Source: Latrodectus hesperus | Lineage: Eukaryota > Arthropoda > Arachnida > Araneae > Theridiidae | Assembly: GCA_037975125.1 (NCBI GenBank) | Contig: CM075850.1 | Coordinates: 125,045,057-125,109,056, forward strand | DNA length: 64,000 nucleotides | Direction of reading: 5' to 3' | Shown: positions 10,851-21,709 of the stretch, one piece after another | How positions within the stretch are numbered: position 1 is the stretch's first letter | Layout of the letters: each line of letters starts with the position of its first letter | Made by a program: the position numbers and the translations under genes | Notes under the pieces: model-generated | The model's input: the letters and a program-made list of their open reading frames with translations, nothing else | Databases searched by the model: none | What the model was told of the DNA's origin: nothing

Positions 10851-11135
10851 GGCGGGCACTAGGGTGACTAGCCCTGCGCCACTACAAGACCGGAAACTGC
10901 AACTCATTTATTGTTACCCGGTGGGCATCTATGAACCAAGTCACGGAGACGAGTAGCATTACCTGCGCCATACCACCACAAACTCATTTATACTGTGGGC
11001 CATATTCATACATCATGACAGAAGAAAGGATAGAGAAACACAAAGAGAAAGTAACATCCATGCTCGGACCAGGATTTGAACTCGGCTCCCACAGCTCAGG
11101 AGTCAGAAACGCTAACCACTCAGCCATCGGTCAGC
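10851..11135 (-). mobile_element. SINE-B copy, near full length
   Basis: Read on the minus strand it has the head 'ctgaccgatggctgagtgg', the B box seen as 'ggatttgaactcggctccca', then the body including 'cacggagacgagtagcatta' and 'ggcgggcactagggtgacta' on the plus strand. It matches 31524-31818 end to end. The 13-base string 'caccattttaatt' follows it and recurs 28 bases later, but the left flank does not match. Confidence 0.85.
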
Positions 11136-11274
11136 ACCATTTTAATTTACATCATGTAATCGGCACCATTTTAATTGCCTTCTGGAATGGTATTACTAGA
11201 TAATGGACTATATTCGCATTTCGCAAAGGAGGAAACATGGAAAACAATTACCACCCACCCCAACAGACGTGCAT

Positions 11275-11314
11275 GTAGAAGTACTACATCCAACTCTGGA
11301 TGTAGTACTTCTAC
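11275..11314. repeat. Perfect 18-bp hairpin with 4-base loop
   Basis: The arm GTAGAAGTACTACATCCA (11275-11292) is followed by the loop ACTC (11293-11296) and the exact reverse complement (11297-11314). All 18 pairs match, in the middle of otherwise mutated repeat DNA. Confidence 0.95.
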
Positions 11315-11390
11315 TATTATTTAATGTTTTTATATATAGTATTATTTATATAGTATTATTTAATGTATAAAATATATAGTATTATTTAAT
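11315..11390 (+). repeat. Short tandem repeats of 'tagtattattta'
   Basis: Three copies of 'tagtattattta', two extended to 'tagtattatttaatgt', occur between the hairpin and the hAT-like element. Confidence 0.75.
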
Positions 11391-12167
11391 GTTTTTTTCT
11401 CGTGGACCACTTTCAAAGTTTTATTATTTTCGGTATACCCCTTGCTGCTAACAAAAAGTACCTATGTATTAACAAAAACCACTTAAACAAAAAAGTACCT
11501 AGGTACCTAAAGTTTAATTTTCCCTGGATTTTTGTTCCTTTTTATAGAAGTTTAGAATAATCTCTAGTATTTATATAATTTTTACTACATAACTACCTAC
11601 TACACTCAAGTAGTGAAACAGATATGATTGATAAATTACAATATACAGTAAAAATATGTATAACAAATAGGCAGATAATTATTTTTTCCGGCACTGCAAG
11701 CACTGACATCGATTCACTCACAGTCACATTTTTATGTTTAAAATCCCGGAAACAAATGAGTAACGTTTTATTCTTGACATTCGTATTTATACTAATGTAG
11801 ATTGCAAGCACAGCGCAAGTCACATTTCATCCTTTTGCAGGTCTAAACAAGCATCCCGGATGAGAGGCACTTTGCAAGTCTCGACATGTGACGTACACTT
11901 GTATGATTATCTATTGTTCTATTCAATTCTGTGTTTGAACTGAGTCTCGAATATTTTTGAGTACCTACCTAGTGAATGATGCTACCTGCGTAGGTTGATT
12001 GGTAAATCCAAGCCAAAATTTTGTTCTTTGTTATGAAAACCAGAAAATTTTTCGTGGACCCCCACTTACAACTCGTGAACCCCTGTTTTTTTTCACGTCT
12101 ACGTGGACCCCCATGTGGTCTCCTATGGACCCCTGGGGGTCCATCTGGACTACTTTGGGAACCTATG
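11391..12167 (-). mobile_element. hAT-like element, longer copy, one end truncated
   Basis: The right end reads 'tttgggaacctatg', the complement of the left terminus of the copy at 15305-15721, and large parts match that copy in inverse orientation: 'cccctgggggtccat', 'gtggacccccacttacaac' and 'ccactttcaaagtttta'. The copy is about 777 bases against 417, so the other copy carries an internal deletion. The outermost bases of the left end are replaced by AT-rich sequence. The middle section (11692-11900) shows no transposase, so this too is non-autonomous or badly decayed. Confidence 0.72.
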
Positions 12168-12667
12168 CTTTAGATGCTAAGAAGTTTTCGATATTTTGTC
12201 TGTAGTAACACATATCTACAGCACAGTATTAACAGAAGGATCTCTGGAAAGTCAAAAACAAATGACTCATTGCCTAATAATTTAATTAATCTGTTGGGCA
12301 AGCACATGGTGTCAAATTGTTGGGCAATATTTTTATTAAAAATGCCAACATAGTAAATAATCCCAGCAAACATTTTACCCTAATGCACCCTAAAAATGTA
12401 ATGAGAAACATAACCAAGATAAATACATTCACTACCTTGAATACCCTTACATTAACCTACTTTGCAAAATTGTTACTTAGTCAAAATAACAATTTTTAAT
12501 AGCTTACAAAAATTATGCCTTTATCATTGCTAACGTAAAAACTCATTTTCCACACAAATGTCAATATTCTTAAGTAAATCTTCGATCGAATGACTCATAC
12601 CTGCTCTGAAGAAATCAAGAGAAAGTTGCCATTCAAAATTATAAGATAAACAAAAAACAAAAACAAG
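12168..12667. other. AT-rich DNA, no gene seen
   Basis: Low-complexity A/T-rich sequence. Frames on either strand show no domain. Confidence 0.5.
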
Positions 12668-12890
12668 AGCCGTGTCTTTCAGACGATGGAAAAGGCTTGC
12701 GAAATTCCCCCTCCACGTGCAGCGGGACGCTGAGTGTGACCCAGAGTCCTCATTCCGGTGGCCTCGAATCAGGCCCACACCTCCTCAACTCGGAAGTCGG
12801 CTCATTACGTCACTCTCTAAGATATCGTCTGAGCACATCGTTGCTTCCAACTGACAAATAAATCGCGCTAACGAAAAGCGTTAATCAAAC
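12668..12890. other. GC-richer single-copy island
   Basis: A balanced-composition segment contains the E-box-like CCACGTGC and a CRE-like half site in 'attacgtcactc'. Frames (12672-12854 plus, 12530-12778 minus) lack recognisable domains. It stands out from AT-rich surroundings and is not shared with any repeat in the window. It could be a conserved regulatory element or a short exon. Confidence 0.4.
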
Positions 12891-13026
12891 GAATTGCTCA
12901 CAAAAAAACAGGTGGATTTAAAGTCATAAATTTAGTATACTACTCAATCCCTCACGTTGCAACATTTCCAATCTATTAAAGTGTGTATTGTTGCAATAAT
13001 AAAAAATGAAAACGATTCAAAATTGT

Positions 13027-13134
<108 letters not shown>

Positions 13135-13326
13135 AAAGAACGAAAGATAATATCAATGTGCACTAGAATTTATTCACATTGTTTAATTCATGATTATAAT
13201 AAAAAATTTTATTTGAATTTCTTTTGGAAATTATTATTTAATGTTTATGCAGATTCACACACACACAGTACTGTTGCACTACGTTTTCAGATATGTATCT
13301 CTAATATTGAACCATCTAATACAGGA

Positions 13327-13445
13327 CGAGCTGGTAGTCAAGTGCTGGTCTTTTGCGTTCAACAGTTCGTGGATTCGATTCACATGCGGATTTAGTTGTT
13401 TACTGTCGTTCGGAATCCACTTCAAAACCATTAATCAAAGTCTTA
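13327..13445 (+). mobile_element. Decayed SINE-A copy
   Basis: 'cgagctggtagtcaagtgct' then 'gttcaacagttcgtggattc' and 'gttcggaatccacttcaaaa' follow the order of SINE-A, with many substitutions and no 3' 'caaaccaaacc' end. Confidence 0.7.
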
Positions 13446-13689
13446 TTAGTTTCATGTGCAATAATTGATCATTAATCAATAATGAAACCAACCAACCGCC
13501 AAACACTGCACGTTCTCTGTTTTCTGTAAACACCATTAAATGACGAAGTCAACATGTAGGCATTTCTTTTTAACACTATGCCACCAAAAAATAAAATATC
13601 AAACGAATTTCTACAGATCATCTAAAACATTTGAATTCCGAGGAGACTTTTCATCGATAGTATTAAAATATCGCAAGGAAGGAAACCTG

Positions 13690-13850
13690 GAAATCCCCTA
13701 TGCGAGCACTGTAGTTGGCTCCCATGCATGAAACATCAAAAACAGAAACTTCTCCCATTGTTCAGCAGTAAATAGGATCGAATTCGAGATCTCCCTCTCA
13801 AAAAGCACTGCTACAGGTTACGGTGTGTCCCTCTAATAAATTAATCCAGT
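13690..13850 (-). mobile_element. Decayed SINE-G copy
   Basis: 'ttgttcagcagtaaatagga' followed by 'tcgaattcgagatctccct' is the minus-strand tRNA-like head. 'ctggaaatccccta' is the body. The same arrangement occurs at 21.1-21.3 kb. Confidence 0.5.
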
Positions 13851-13936
13851 CGTTTACTATATTAATTTCATAACATAAAATTTAGAGATGTAAAATACGA
13901 ATTAAATATTTAATTCACAAGCTGAAATTTTTACTT

Positions 13937-14687
13937 CTTCTTCTTAGAGTTGGGTTTGTATGTCATTGGGCACCTCTGCTTTCATCAGCGTTTTGTACTG
14001 TTAACTCCAAAACCAATGTTTCCTAGTTCCAGTTGCTCGGGTCACGCACTATATTAATAAAGTCCGATAACCCTTTCATGGAGTCTAGGTGTAACTCTCT
14101 AGTATGGATGATGCCTAAAGAAGTTCATCTAGGGAGGGCAAGGGCCTCGCATTCGTAAATGATATGCTTGGCCGTATTCCTCTTGCGTATAACATTTCCT
14201 GCAGATAGGGTCTTGCTGAAACAGTCCCATTTTATGGAGGTGTTTTCTGAAATAGTAGTGCCCAGTTATGAAGCCTACGATTAAACGTATCTTCTGCCTA
14301 GGGCATCTTGGAATTTCAGAGGCAATCCTTGCTGATGATCCACAGATCATACTTTTAGCGTGGGTTTGACCAGGAGTGTTGAGCCAAGCTTCATACATCT
14401 TCCGTTTTTCCCATCTAAGAACATTGGTTTTTGCGGTCTTCAAATTGATCCCACAAAAAGGTTCTGCACCAATGGGAGCAAAAGACGATCCTTGTTTAGC
14501 AAGTTCGTCATCCCTTTCATTACCTTCGATACCTTTGTGCCCTGGCACCCATACAAGGATCACCTTGTTTCTAGTTGCTAGTTCTATAAGAAGGTTTCTA
14601 CATTCCAAAATCATTTTAGGATTGATTTCGAAAGAACTGAGCGCTTTTAAAGCGGCTTGACTGTCACTAAAAATGAGATTCCGCTTA
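13937..14687 (-). mobile_element. 5'-truncated LINE-1 copy
   Basis: The reverse complement matches the LINE-1 copy at 28647-29919 from within the RNase H domain to the GAA tail, here seen as TTC repeats at 13937-13944. The match ends sharply at 'ccgctta' (14687). A weak 6-base TTACTT repeat flanks the ends, too short to be convincing as a target duplication. Confidence 0.85.
14129..14687 (-). pseudogene. Broken RNase H and zinc-knuckle fragment of LINE-1 ORF2
   Basis: The open stretch 14129-14614 encodes the end of an RNase HI domain (VWVPGHKGIEGNERDDELAK) followed by the linker and the start of the Cys-X2-Cys knuckle (CRKCYTQEE). The last catalytic Asp lies in the 'RDDELA' motif, where other copies have '(K/R)ADELA'. 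An extra T near 14175 shifts the frame just after the knuckle's second Cys, so the His-Cys half is lost. The first three catalytic positions are mostly missing through 5' truncation. Confidence 0.85.
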
Positions 14688-14789
14688 CTTCAAAAAATAA
14701 TGAATTGCTATGGTAAATAGTGGAAACTGCGATTAGAATAAAATTGAATACATCTTCGCTCAAATGTGAGGTAATATGCCCTTTTCATA

Positions 14790-14965
14790 TGTGTAAGAAA
14801 GTGAATCTGGAAAACTTCTAAGCACTCACCAAGAGACGAGGCAAGTGGCAGAAAAACTGCTTTCATTTCTTGTTATTCAGCGGTGGGTGGGATCGATGCC
14901 GCAAATTTCCGCTCAGAAAAGCGCTTTCCTACTATAAGACCACTTTGAGCTCTAAAGACAACATC
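14790..14965 (-). mobile_element. Decayed SINE-G copy
   Basis: 'ctggaaaacttctaagcact' and 'gtgggatcgatgccgcaaat' parallel the body and B-box side of SINE-G on the minus strand. Confidence 0.5.
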
Positions 14966-15304
14966 TTAAAAAGGATTCTGAATCATTATGAAAATTCGTA
15001 TCTAAAATGAGAATCTAACCCATGAACTCTTAAACAAAAGACCAGAGCACTGATCGATCTCATCAAACATGTTTAACTTATTTAAATCAATTTACAATAC
15101 AATCTCCTGCATGACCATGAAATCGAAACGTGTCAAAGATTCATTTAGGTACAATTTACTTTTTGTCCTATACCAAATCGACACGTTTTACTCATTCAAG
15201 TATTTTGAATCCAAGAATCTTGTTCCCTACCAACTGTGGATGCATCAATTAATCATTAAGTTTGAGTTACAGTATATTTTGCGTCCGTTTTCAATCAATT
15301 ATTC

Positions 15305-15721
15305 CATAGGTTCCCAAAGTGGTCCAGGTGGACCCCCAGGGGTCCATATAGGCATGAAAAGAAAACAGGGGTTCACAAGTTGTAAGTGGGGGTCCATGAA
15401 GTATTTTCTGGTTTTCCTAATAAAGAACAAAAATTTTGGTTTGGATTTACCTATCAACGTAAACAGGTGGGATCATTCACTAGGTAGGTACTCAAAAGTA
15501 TTCAAAACTCAGTTCAAACACAGAATGGAATAGTGCAAGTATTATTTTAATAAATAGTACACAAGAAAATGTACTACTTTTTTTCTTCTTAACACCCCTA
15601 ATTTAGGGTGATAGTTTTTAGGAAATTTGGGAATACAGTAGAAATGTAGCAGTAGGGGGTCTACCGAAAGTAGTAAAACTTTGAAAGTGGTTCACGAGAA
15701 AAAAAAGTTTGGAAACCCATG
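15305..15721 (+). mobile_element. Non-autonomous hAT-like element with both ends
   Basis: The left end CATAGGTTCCCAAA and the complement of the right end CATGGGTTTCCAAA match at 12 of 14 positions. The element is flanked by AATTATTC (15297-15304) and AACTATTC (15722-15729), an 8-bp duplication with one mismatch, as hAT transposases make. At 417 bases it has no transposase frame. The 154-codon frame at 15069-15533 straddles its border and is not a gene. It shares both ends' flanking sequence with the longer inverse copy at 11391-12167. Confidence 0.82.
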
Positions 15722-15975
15722 AACTATTCGGATGAACTTATATTAAAAAAATTTATTTGACACCAGTAACTTTATAAAAAATGTTTAAATTATTTAAGTA
15801 AATTCATATACATTACGTTTTTTGTGTCCCAACGAATTCTCTTAATGATGATATTTAAATAAGATGTTTAAATGTGCCAATTATTTTATTACAATTTATT
15901 TTACTTACATAAAAAATCGAAATTCTTTAAATTGTTTATTTAAATTACAATTCACTCAATTCTCTATCAAATTTA

Positions 15976-16156
15976 TTTAGCCGAGCTGTCAGCCGAATGG
16001 TTAGCGCTCTTGCCTTCGGTTCAATAGTTCGTGGGTTCGAATCCCACCTTGGGCATGGATGTTTGTAGTGGTTCGGAATCCACTTTAAACCGTAAGTCCC
16101 GGTCTATTTAGCCCTCGTGTGCAAAAAATGACCTTTGAGCGACAAACAAACCAAAC
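15976..16156 (+). mobile_element. SINE-A, full-length copy
   Basis: This is the reference SINE-A. Its tRNA-like head has an A box around 'agccgaatggttagcgctct' and a canonical B box 'gtgggttcgaatcccacc'. The body includes 'gtttgtagtggttcggaatc' and ends 'gacaaacaaaccaaac'. The 12-bp duplication CTATCAAATTTA lies at 15964-15975 and 16157-16168, exact on both sides, so the insertion is comparatively young. Confidence 0.92.
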
Positions 16157-16497
16157 CTATCAAATTTAGATTCCTCAATTTTTCTGCATAATTTGCATTT
16201 TAATTTACTTTATATCCGTTGCCAAATGGGAATACATAAATTATTCAGGCAAATTTAAGTTAAAAAATAATTTACTTTCAACTTGTACTCACAAATTTAG
16301 ATGTTTCACACAATTATTAAAATAAAGCAGAGTCTTTTAAACTTTCATCATTCGAAAGCACTGGAATAAATAAAGAATATTTGCAAAAATAATAAAGTTT
16401 TATGAATGATTAAAACAATTTTAATAAAAACATTCCTTTTTTTCATCTCACGTTGCAAATATACTTTTAAAATTTCTGGCATTTAATGCTTTCAAAT

Positions 16498-16523
16498 GAG
16501 AGAGAGAGAGAGGGAGAGAGAGT
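16498..16523. repeat. (GA)n microsatellite
   Basis: A GA run with one interrupting G. Confidence 0.9.
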
Positions 16524-18385
16524 GTCCTATCGCTTTTTATTAAAATCTTACTTTCATATAAGATAATATGATTAACTTTGTTGGAGACGAACAATTTTAG
16601 ACCGCTTAACTTACAAAGATTTACATAGTTTACTTAGATTATTTCAGTGTTTCCAGCTGCTGACCGAAGCTGCTAAAAGAGTCAACCTATCAGTAATTTT
16701 GAACCAAGTTCTCTGTTTTATGATAGACCTATCATTGGAAATTTTGAAAACTTTCGAAAATATAATTCATTTCCTATATAACGATATTTAGTATAAAGCA
16801 ATATTTCGTTTTAACAAGATTCCACTGTATTCGAAATTTCATTCCTAAACAAAGAGTGGAGTTCAGTTTAAGAATATTTTTAAAAATTTTTTAATTATTT
16901 ATTTCTAACATCGCCTGTATAAAAGCAAATATCATCATGAAAATTTTGAAATCAAAATACTTCCTTATTTTAGTTTTAGAATTTCTTTTTGACATTTTTA
17001 TTAATCTTATGTTTCTAGATTGATTCTAGCTTCATATTTTTCGAAAACAAAATCCATAGCATGATGAATCAAAGAAATCTTCTTAAATTTGATTGCATTT
17101 TATTTAATATTATGATGGTGATTTTCTTAATTTTAATCTGCATAGATCTAACAATAATTTTCATTATTGTTGTTCGATATCTTTATTAACTTCATGGTTG
17201 TTAACACAAAAGAATATATAATGTATAATGTTTAGAGCTGTAGAACTGTAGCAGAAATAATATTCATCAATCTAACAAATTTTTTAAATCAAAAATAGTA
17301 AATGTTTATTTCTTTAGATTTCATCTGAGTGAAAAACAAACATTCTCTTGAAAAGAGCACAGAAAAATTTTAAATAGTTCAAATTTTTACATTGAATTCA
17401 AATTTTTACTTTTGCCATTACATTCATTTAAAGATTTTATTTTTATATTGTTTAATTACAAAATCCACGAAATAAATAAAAAAATTCACTGAAATATATT
17501 TTAATATAATATCATCATGGTGATATCCTTAAGTCAATCTACAGTAATCCGTCAGAATTCGTTATTTGTGTTCGATCCCTTAATCCATTTACCAATAATG
17601 AATACGTAATTTGGCTTCATATAGAATCATCTAAAATGTTCGGAAAATACTTCTTCAGAAAACATTATGTTTCATTTCGGAAACAAAAAAATCGGAAACT
17701 AAAAGCAACATGAAAATTTTCATTTTGAATTAATTTGTAAGAATATTAATTATTTATTTCAGAAAATTTACTTTAAACAAACAAATCAACAAGTTTACAT
17801 ACAAAGAAAAGGAATTCTACTTATTCATTCGAAAATATTTACTTAGCTATTTTCTCTAGTTCTGTGATTCTAATTTGTATTACTTTGAAATATAACCCAC
17901 AATATAATTTTATTTATTTTTTATAAATCCGATAAAATTCATTATTTATGCTTCAATTTCTGTTTCATTCACAAAATAAGAATACGTAGTTCGATTAAGA
18001 GAGAGGTTGACTGAAAAATTGGGAAATATTAATAAAGAAAGGAAAACATTTTTTTTCAAATACTCGATCTTTTTTTTTCAGAACCATAACAGAAATTCAC
18101 AAATGAATATTGTTAGTTAATTTCTAAGGTCTGAAATAATATTTATCTGTGTGCTAAAAATTTCCCTCAAGACAAATGCTCAAATAATCAAAAATTAGAT
18201 ACTCAAATATTCACAGAAAAAGAGTTAAATCTATTTTTACATTTATAAAAATTGTTCCTTCATTTTCATTAGTTATTTGTTTTAATTTTTATAGTTCCTG
18301 AATACATAATCCTAACTCTATCGACCAAAGGAATTTATTTAAATGACTTTTCCCTTTAATATCATCAAAAGGAAATGTTTAAAGT
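16524..18385. other. AT-rich DNA with weak ~400-base periodicity
   Basis: No gene or element recognised. Similar strings recur near 17110, 17510 and 17910 ('tattatgatggtgatttt' against 'tatcatcatggtgatatcc'; 'gaatacgtaatttgg' against 'gaatacgtagttcga'). This suggests a very old tandem or segmental duplication of roughly 400 bases. Confidence 0.4.
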
Positions 18386-18389
18386 TAAT

Positions 18390-18625
18390 TTACATAGACG
18401 CGACAACGGTCGTTATTTATGAGCGACCCCTTAGGTCACCGCTGGCAGAAAGAATCGATCGCAAAAACTCATTTTTCACTCCTTTAAAACATGATTTACA
18501 GAAAAATGAATACTCCCTTGCGAAAATTGGATTATTCCTCAACAAACGGCTGCTCTTTCTCAGGATCGTTGAACTGTCTCTTCCATCAGAAATGGCGCTT
18601 TTTTTCTCCAAAGCGTAACATGGAG
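18390..18625. other. Complex single-copy island
   Basis: A segment of balanced composition stands in AT-rich DNA. Frames on both strands (18343-18618 and 18417-18647) overlap fully, and neither shows a domain. It matches no repeat in the window. A conserved noncoding element is possible. Confidence 0.35.
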
Positions 18626-19779
18626 TACATATCCAAGAATTTAACAATAGCAGAACACATAAATTTTCGTCTGCAGAATGTTTAATCCACGAGTATAATT
18701 CGATTAGAGTGCTTATTTTTTTCTGTTCGCGTTCTTAATGTTTAAAATGTTGTGCAATTATCTCCAAAGGGAATGTGTATTTCTCTTAATGCTCTAAAGC
18801 AAATAAAAATGTTGAAGCCATTAAGCAATAGCTATTTTCTCATTTCATATCGAATTTGCCTAAAATATAATGCGCTTGCATAAAATGATATTCTTAAAAA
18901 TCGTTTGCTTTTTTAAACTTCCTTAATATCTACTCGATAATAATAAAATGTAAAAGAAACGTTTATTTTATATCTAAATAATTGAATTATCAGAACAAAA
19001 TTAGAACAAATTTTACTATTATTCTGTATTGAAATTCAATTATTAATACTGATAATAAAGAATTAGCCGGTTTTAAGAACATAGATTAAAAGTTTTTTCT
19101 TATTAACCATAATTATGTTAACGCCATAATTCATAAGATTTAAGAAGCACGCATTTCTAAATGATATACTATTCCAAATACACAAAATAAGTTTCTAAGG
19201 TATAATAAAAAAATATCATATCGAACTTATTTAAATAAAAAACCACTCCATTGAAACTGCAGCTTGAATATTTGGAATTATACGGTATACATTTTTAGGA
19301 TCTCAAATTATATTTTTAGAATTCCTGTCTCATGTCTTCATATTTAAAAATTTATCATACACGCCAACTACTGGAAACTATAAATAATATCATAAATTTA
19401 ATTTCAACTTAGAAATGCAATGATCTATAACAGTGCATTATAGAATCCATCTTATTTCGAATTTTCTGTTATTTTCTAAATGATGTATTTCTTTTTGCAA
19501 TATATGACCTAAGTCTCAAGAATTCTTTGAGAGTGAAAAGTTTCGATAAGAATATTATCTTTTTCGATATGGTTAATATTTGGAGTTCAATGAAATCTCG
19601 GGTGTATGAAAATCTTTAAACAATGACTTTCTTGATCCTTACTTCTTATTAAATGTTAATCATTTCCTTTGCATATTTTTGACCTGAAGTCCATTATATT
19701 CCTTTTAATAATTTTAATTCACTTTCATTTTATTTTTGCTACTACCTGCGATATATTATGACAAAAATATTGTTCACAA
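18626..19779. other. AT-rich DNA, no gene seen
   Basis: Low-complexity sequence without recognisable features. Confidence 0.5.
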
Positions 19780-20510
19780 AACTGGATAAATACTTGTTTA
19801 TTATTTATAGAAGCTGTTATATTTTGCTCGAGTTTTCTTGTAATGACCATTTTGATGCATATTTCCTTTAGAACATTCAGCAGATTTTAATCCGTTTTCA
19901 ACCAAGATAAAATGATGATTATCTTGTATGAATAAAAATTATGATTTATTTTAATGAATTTTTATTCATTATCATTTCGATAACATCCTCGATAGAATGT
20001 GACATAAAGACGATCTGGTATTACATAAATATTTGATTATTTAAAAAAAAAAGTCATTATTTTGTTTGAAGTTTCCTATGTCTCTTAAATATTAGGACCA
20101 TTATCACTGTTTCCCTTAGCGAACACGAAGTATAACCTATAATTTTTTATTGAATTCCATTTCGTTTTATAAAACCCATGACACATCATGATTTAAAAAA
20201 CAGTCTAATAATAGACAAATGCTTGTGTATTACTGATGGAAGCATTTATTTTGTTTGATGTTTTTTATACTTTCTTCAGACAACGCCCGTTTCGGATCAT
20301 TATTCTTTATTTTTGATTTTGATTTTTTCTTTATCTGTTAATATTCGATAATGTATTAAATAATAGCTATTTCATTTTGATATAATATCACATCACACAT
20401 CGCAATAAATCATGATTTGAAATCTGTTCAAAATTAGATTCATACTCGTTTATTACTACTATTAATTTTTAGTTTTTATTATTTTGTTTAATATTTATAT
20501 CTCCTATGAA
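19780..20510 (+). repeat. Diverged ~220-bp tandem array
   Basis: Four blocks share an anchor of the form 'aaatacttgtttatta' followed within about 30 bases by 'ttattttgtttga' or a variant, at about 19784, 20020, 20213 and 20434. A second shared string ('atcatgatttaaaaaacag' and 'atcatgatttgaaatctg') precedes the third and fourth anchors. Spacing is about 195-235 bases. The units are strongly diverged, so this is an old array. Confidence 0.65.
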
Positions 20511-20749
20511 TCTCGCTTTTTATTAAATTATTTTCATAAACTGGTGGGAATTATTTTTCGTTGAACACGTATCAAAGAAATAATTGTGAAAATAGATCCG
20601 CATGATAGCTTTGCTTTTTATTATACAAGTTCCTTTTATGATAAACTTTGGCATCGTGTAATTTACTCCCTACATGCAAAGGATGTTGCAATACATTTTA
20701 ATATCCACTGCATCAAATACCTTTCGAATGGACTTCACACAGATTATTG

Positions 20750-21056
20750 TTGTTGTTACTAATGGCACTTGGACAAGCCAAGCTCGCTATGCCTTGGCTA
20801 TGCGAATTTAAGTCAATTGGGAGTGTCTTTCGTATTAATCAGAGCACCATGAAGGTGAAAGTACGACTTTGCTCTACACACATGCCATAGGGACCCGTTT
20901 ATAAGGTAGGCAACCATTCACACCTCATTTACACAAGGAAAGGACAAAGACAGGATACATAGAGAGAGAAAGTATATCCATGCCCGAACCAGGATTCGAA
21001 CCTAGCACCTCCTTATCCGCAGTCAGGCATGCTGACCACTAGACAAGTTGGTCGGC
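20750..21056 (-). mobile_element. SINE-C variant with a different 3' module
   Basis: The head (minus strand) matches SINE-C: plus-strand text 'ggattcgaacctagcacctc' and 'ccgcagtcaggcatgctgac'. So does the middle 'gggacccgtttataaggtag'. The 3' part (20755-20870) is different, carrying 'cacttggacaagccaagctc' instead of 'gtgccagctaggctggca'. The duplication CTTCACACAGATTATTG (20733-20749) recurs at 21057-21073 with one mismatch, so the chimera moved as one unit. Confidence 0.9.
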
Positions 21057-21073
21057 CTTCACACAGATAATTG

Positions 21074-21345
21074 GTCCTAATCACGTGTCGCCACGAAGGA
21101 AACCAGGAAAACTCCCAAGCACCCACCTCATAATATGTATAATGCTGAAGTTTACTATCCATCTTCCATTGTTCAGCAATCTATCGTATTTTAAAGAAGT
21201 CTAGAAAACACACAATTCCCTTTCCCGTACATGTAAAAGTGCCCCATTCAATTTTCATGGTTCAGCAGTGGCTAGGATCGAACACGGGACCTTCAGCTCT
21301 GAAGACTGCTATTTTACTACAAGGCTAATGTGAACCATAGTGTGA
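21074..21345 (-). mobile_element. SINE-G copy, host of the SINE-C insertion
   Basis: 'gaaaccaggaaaactcccaa' is the body, and 'gttcagcagtggctaggatc' with 'gaacacgggaccttcagctc' is the minus-strand tRNA-like head. The SINE-C variant inserted at its left edge. Confidence 0.65.
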
Positions 21346-21654
21346 TATATTTGATAACATTTTAATAATTTATCTCATTCAAGGGCTCTCAGTGCTTCAG
21401 TTGTAGATCCACGTTTTCTCGGAGGGAAAAAAATATATGTTCTATCTCAATTACTGTGTTCATAGACGGAAAATGTAGGTTGCGTTTGCTCTTCTGAAAT
21501 CTAAATCTAACGCATTGAGTGCTTGAGAGTTTTCCACTTTTTCTACCATGCAACATATCAATTAAATGTTTTACCTAGGTAATGTCACCCTGATAGGCAA
21601 TATGCAAAGAGAAAACTCAAAACAAACATTTTAATGTATAACTGATTATATAAC

Positions 21655-21658
<4 letters not shown>

Positions 21659-21704
<46 letters not shown>
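21659..21704. repeat. (AT)n microsatellite
   Basis: Uninterrupted AT alternation. Confidence 0.95.

Positions 21705-21709
<5 letters not shown>

Noticed and set aside
13931..14693. TTACTT as target duplication of the minus-strand LINE-1 copy
   Set aside because: Six A/T-rich bases, partly overlapping the TTC tail, are too weak to accept.
15069..15533. 154-codon protein
   Set aside because: The frame crosses the left end of a hAT-like element, and no domain is visible.
15976..16050. tRNA gene in the SINE-A head
   Set aside because: The same head recurs in many copies with the same non-tRNA body and with target duplications.
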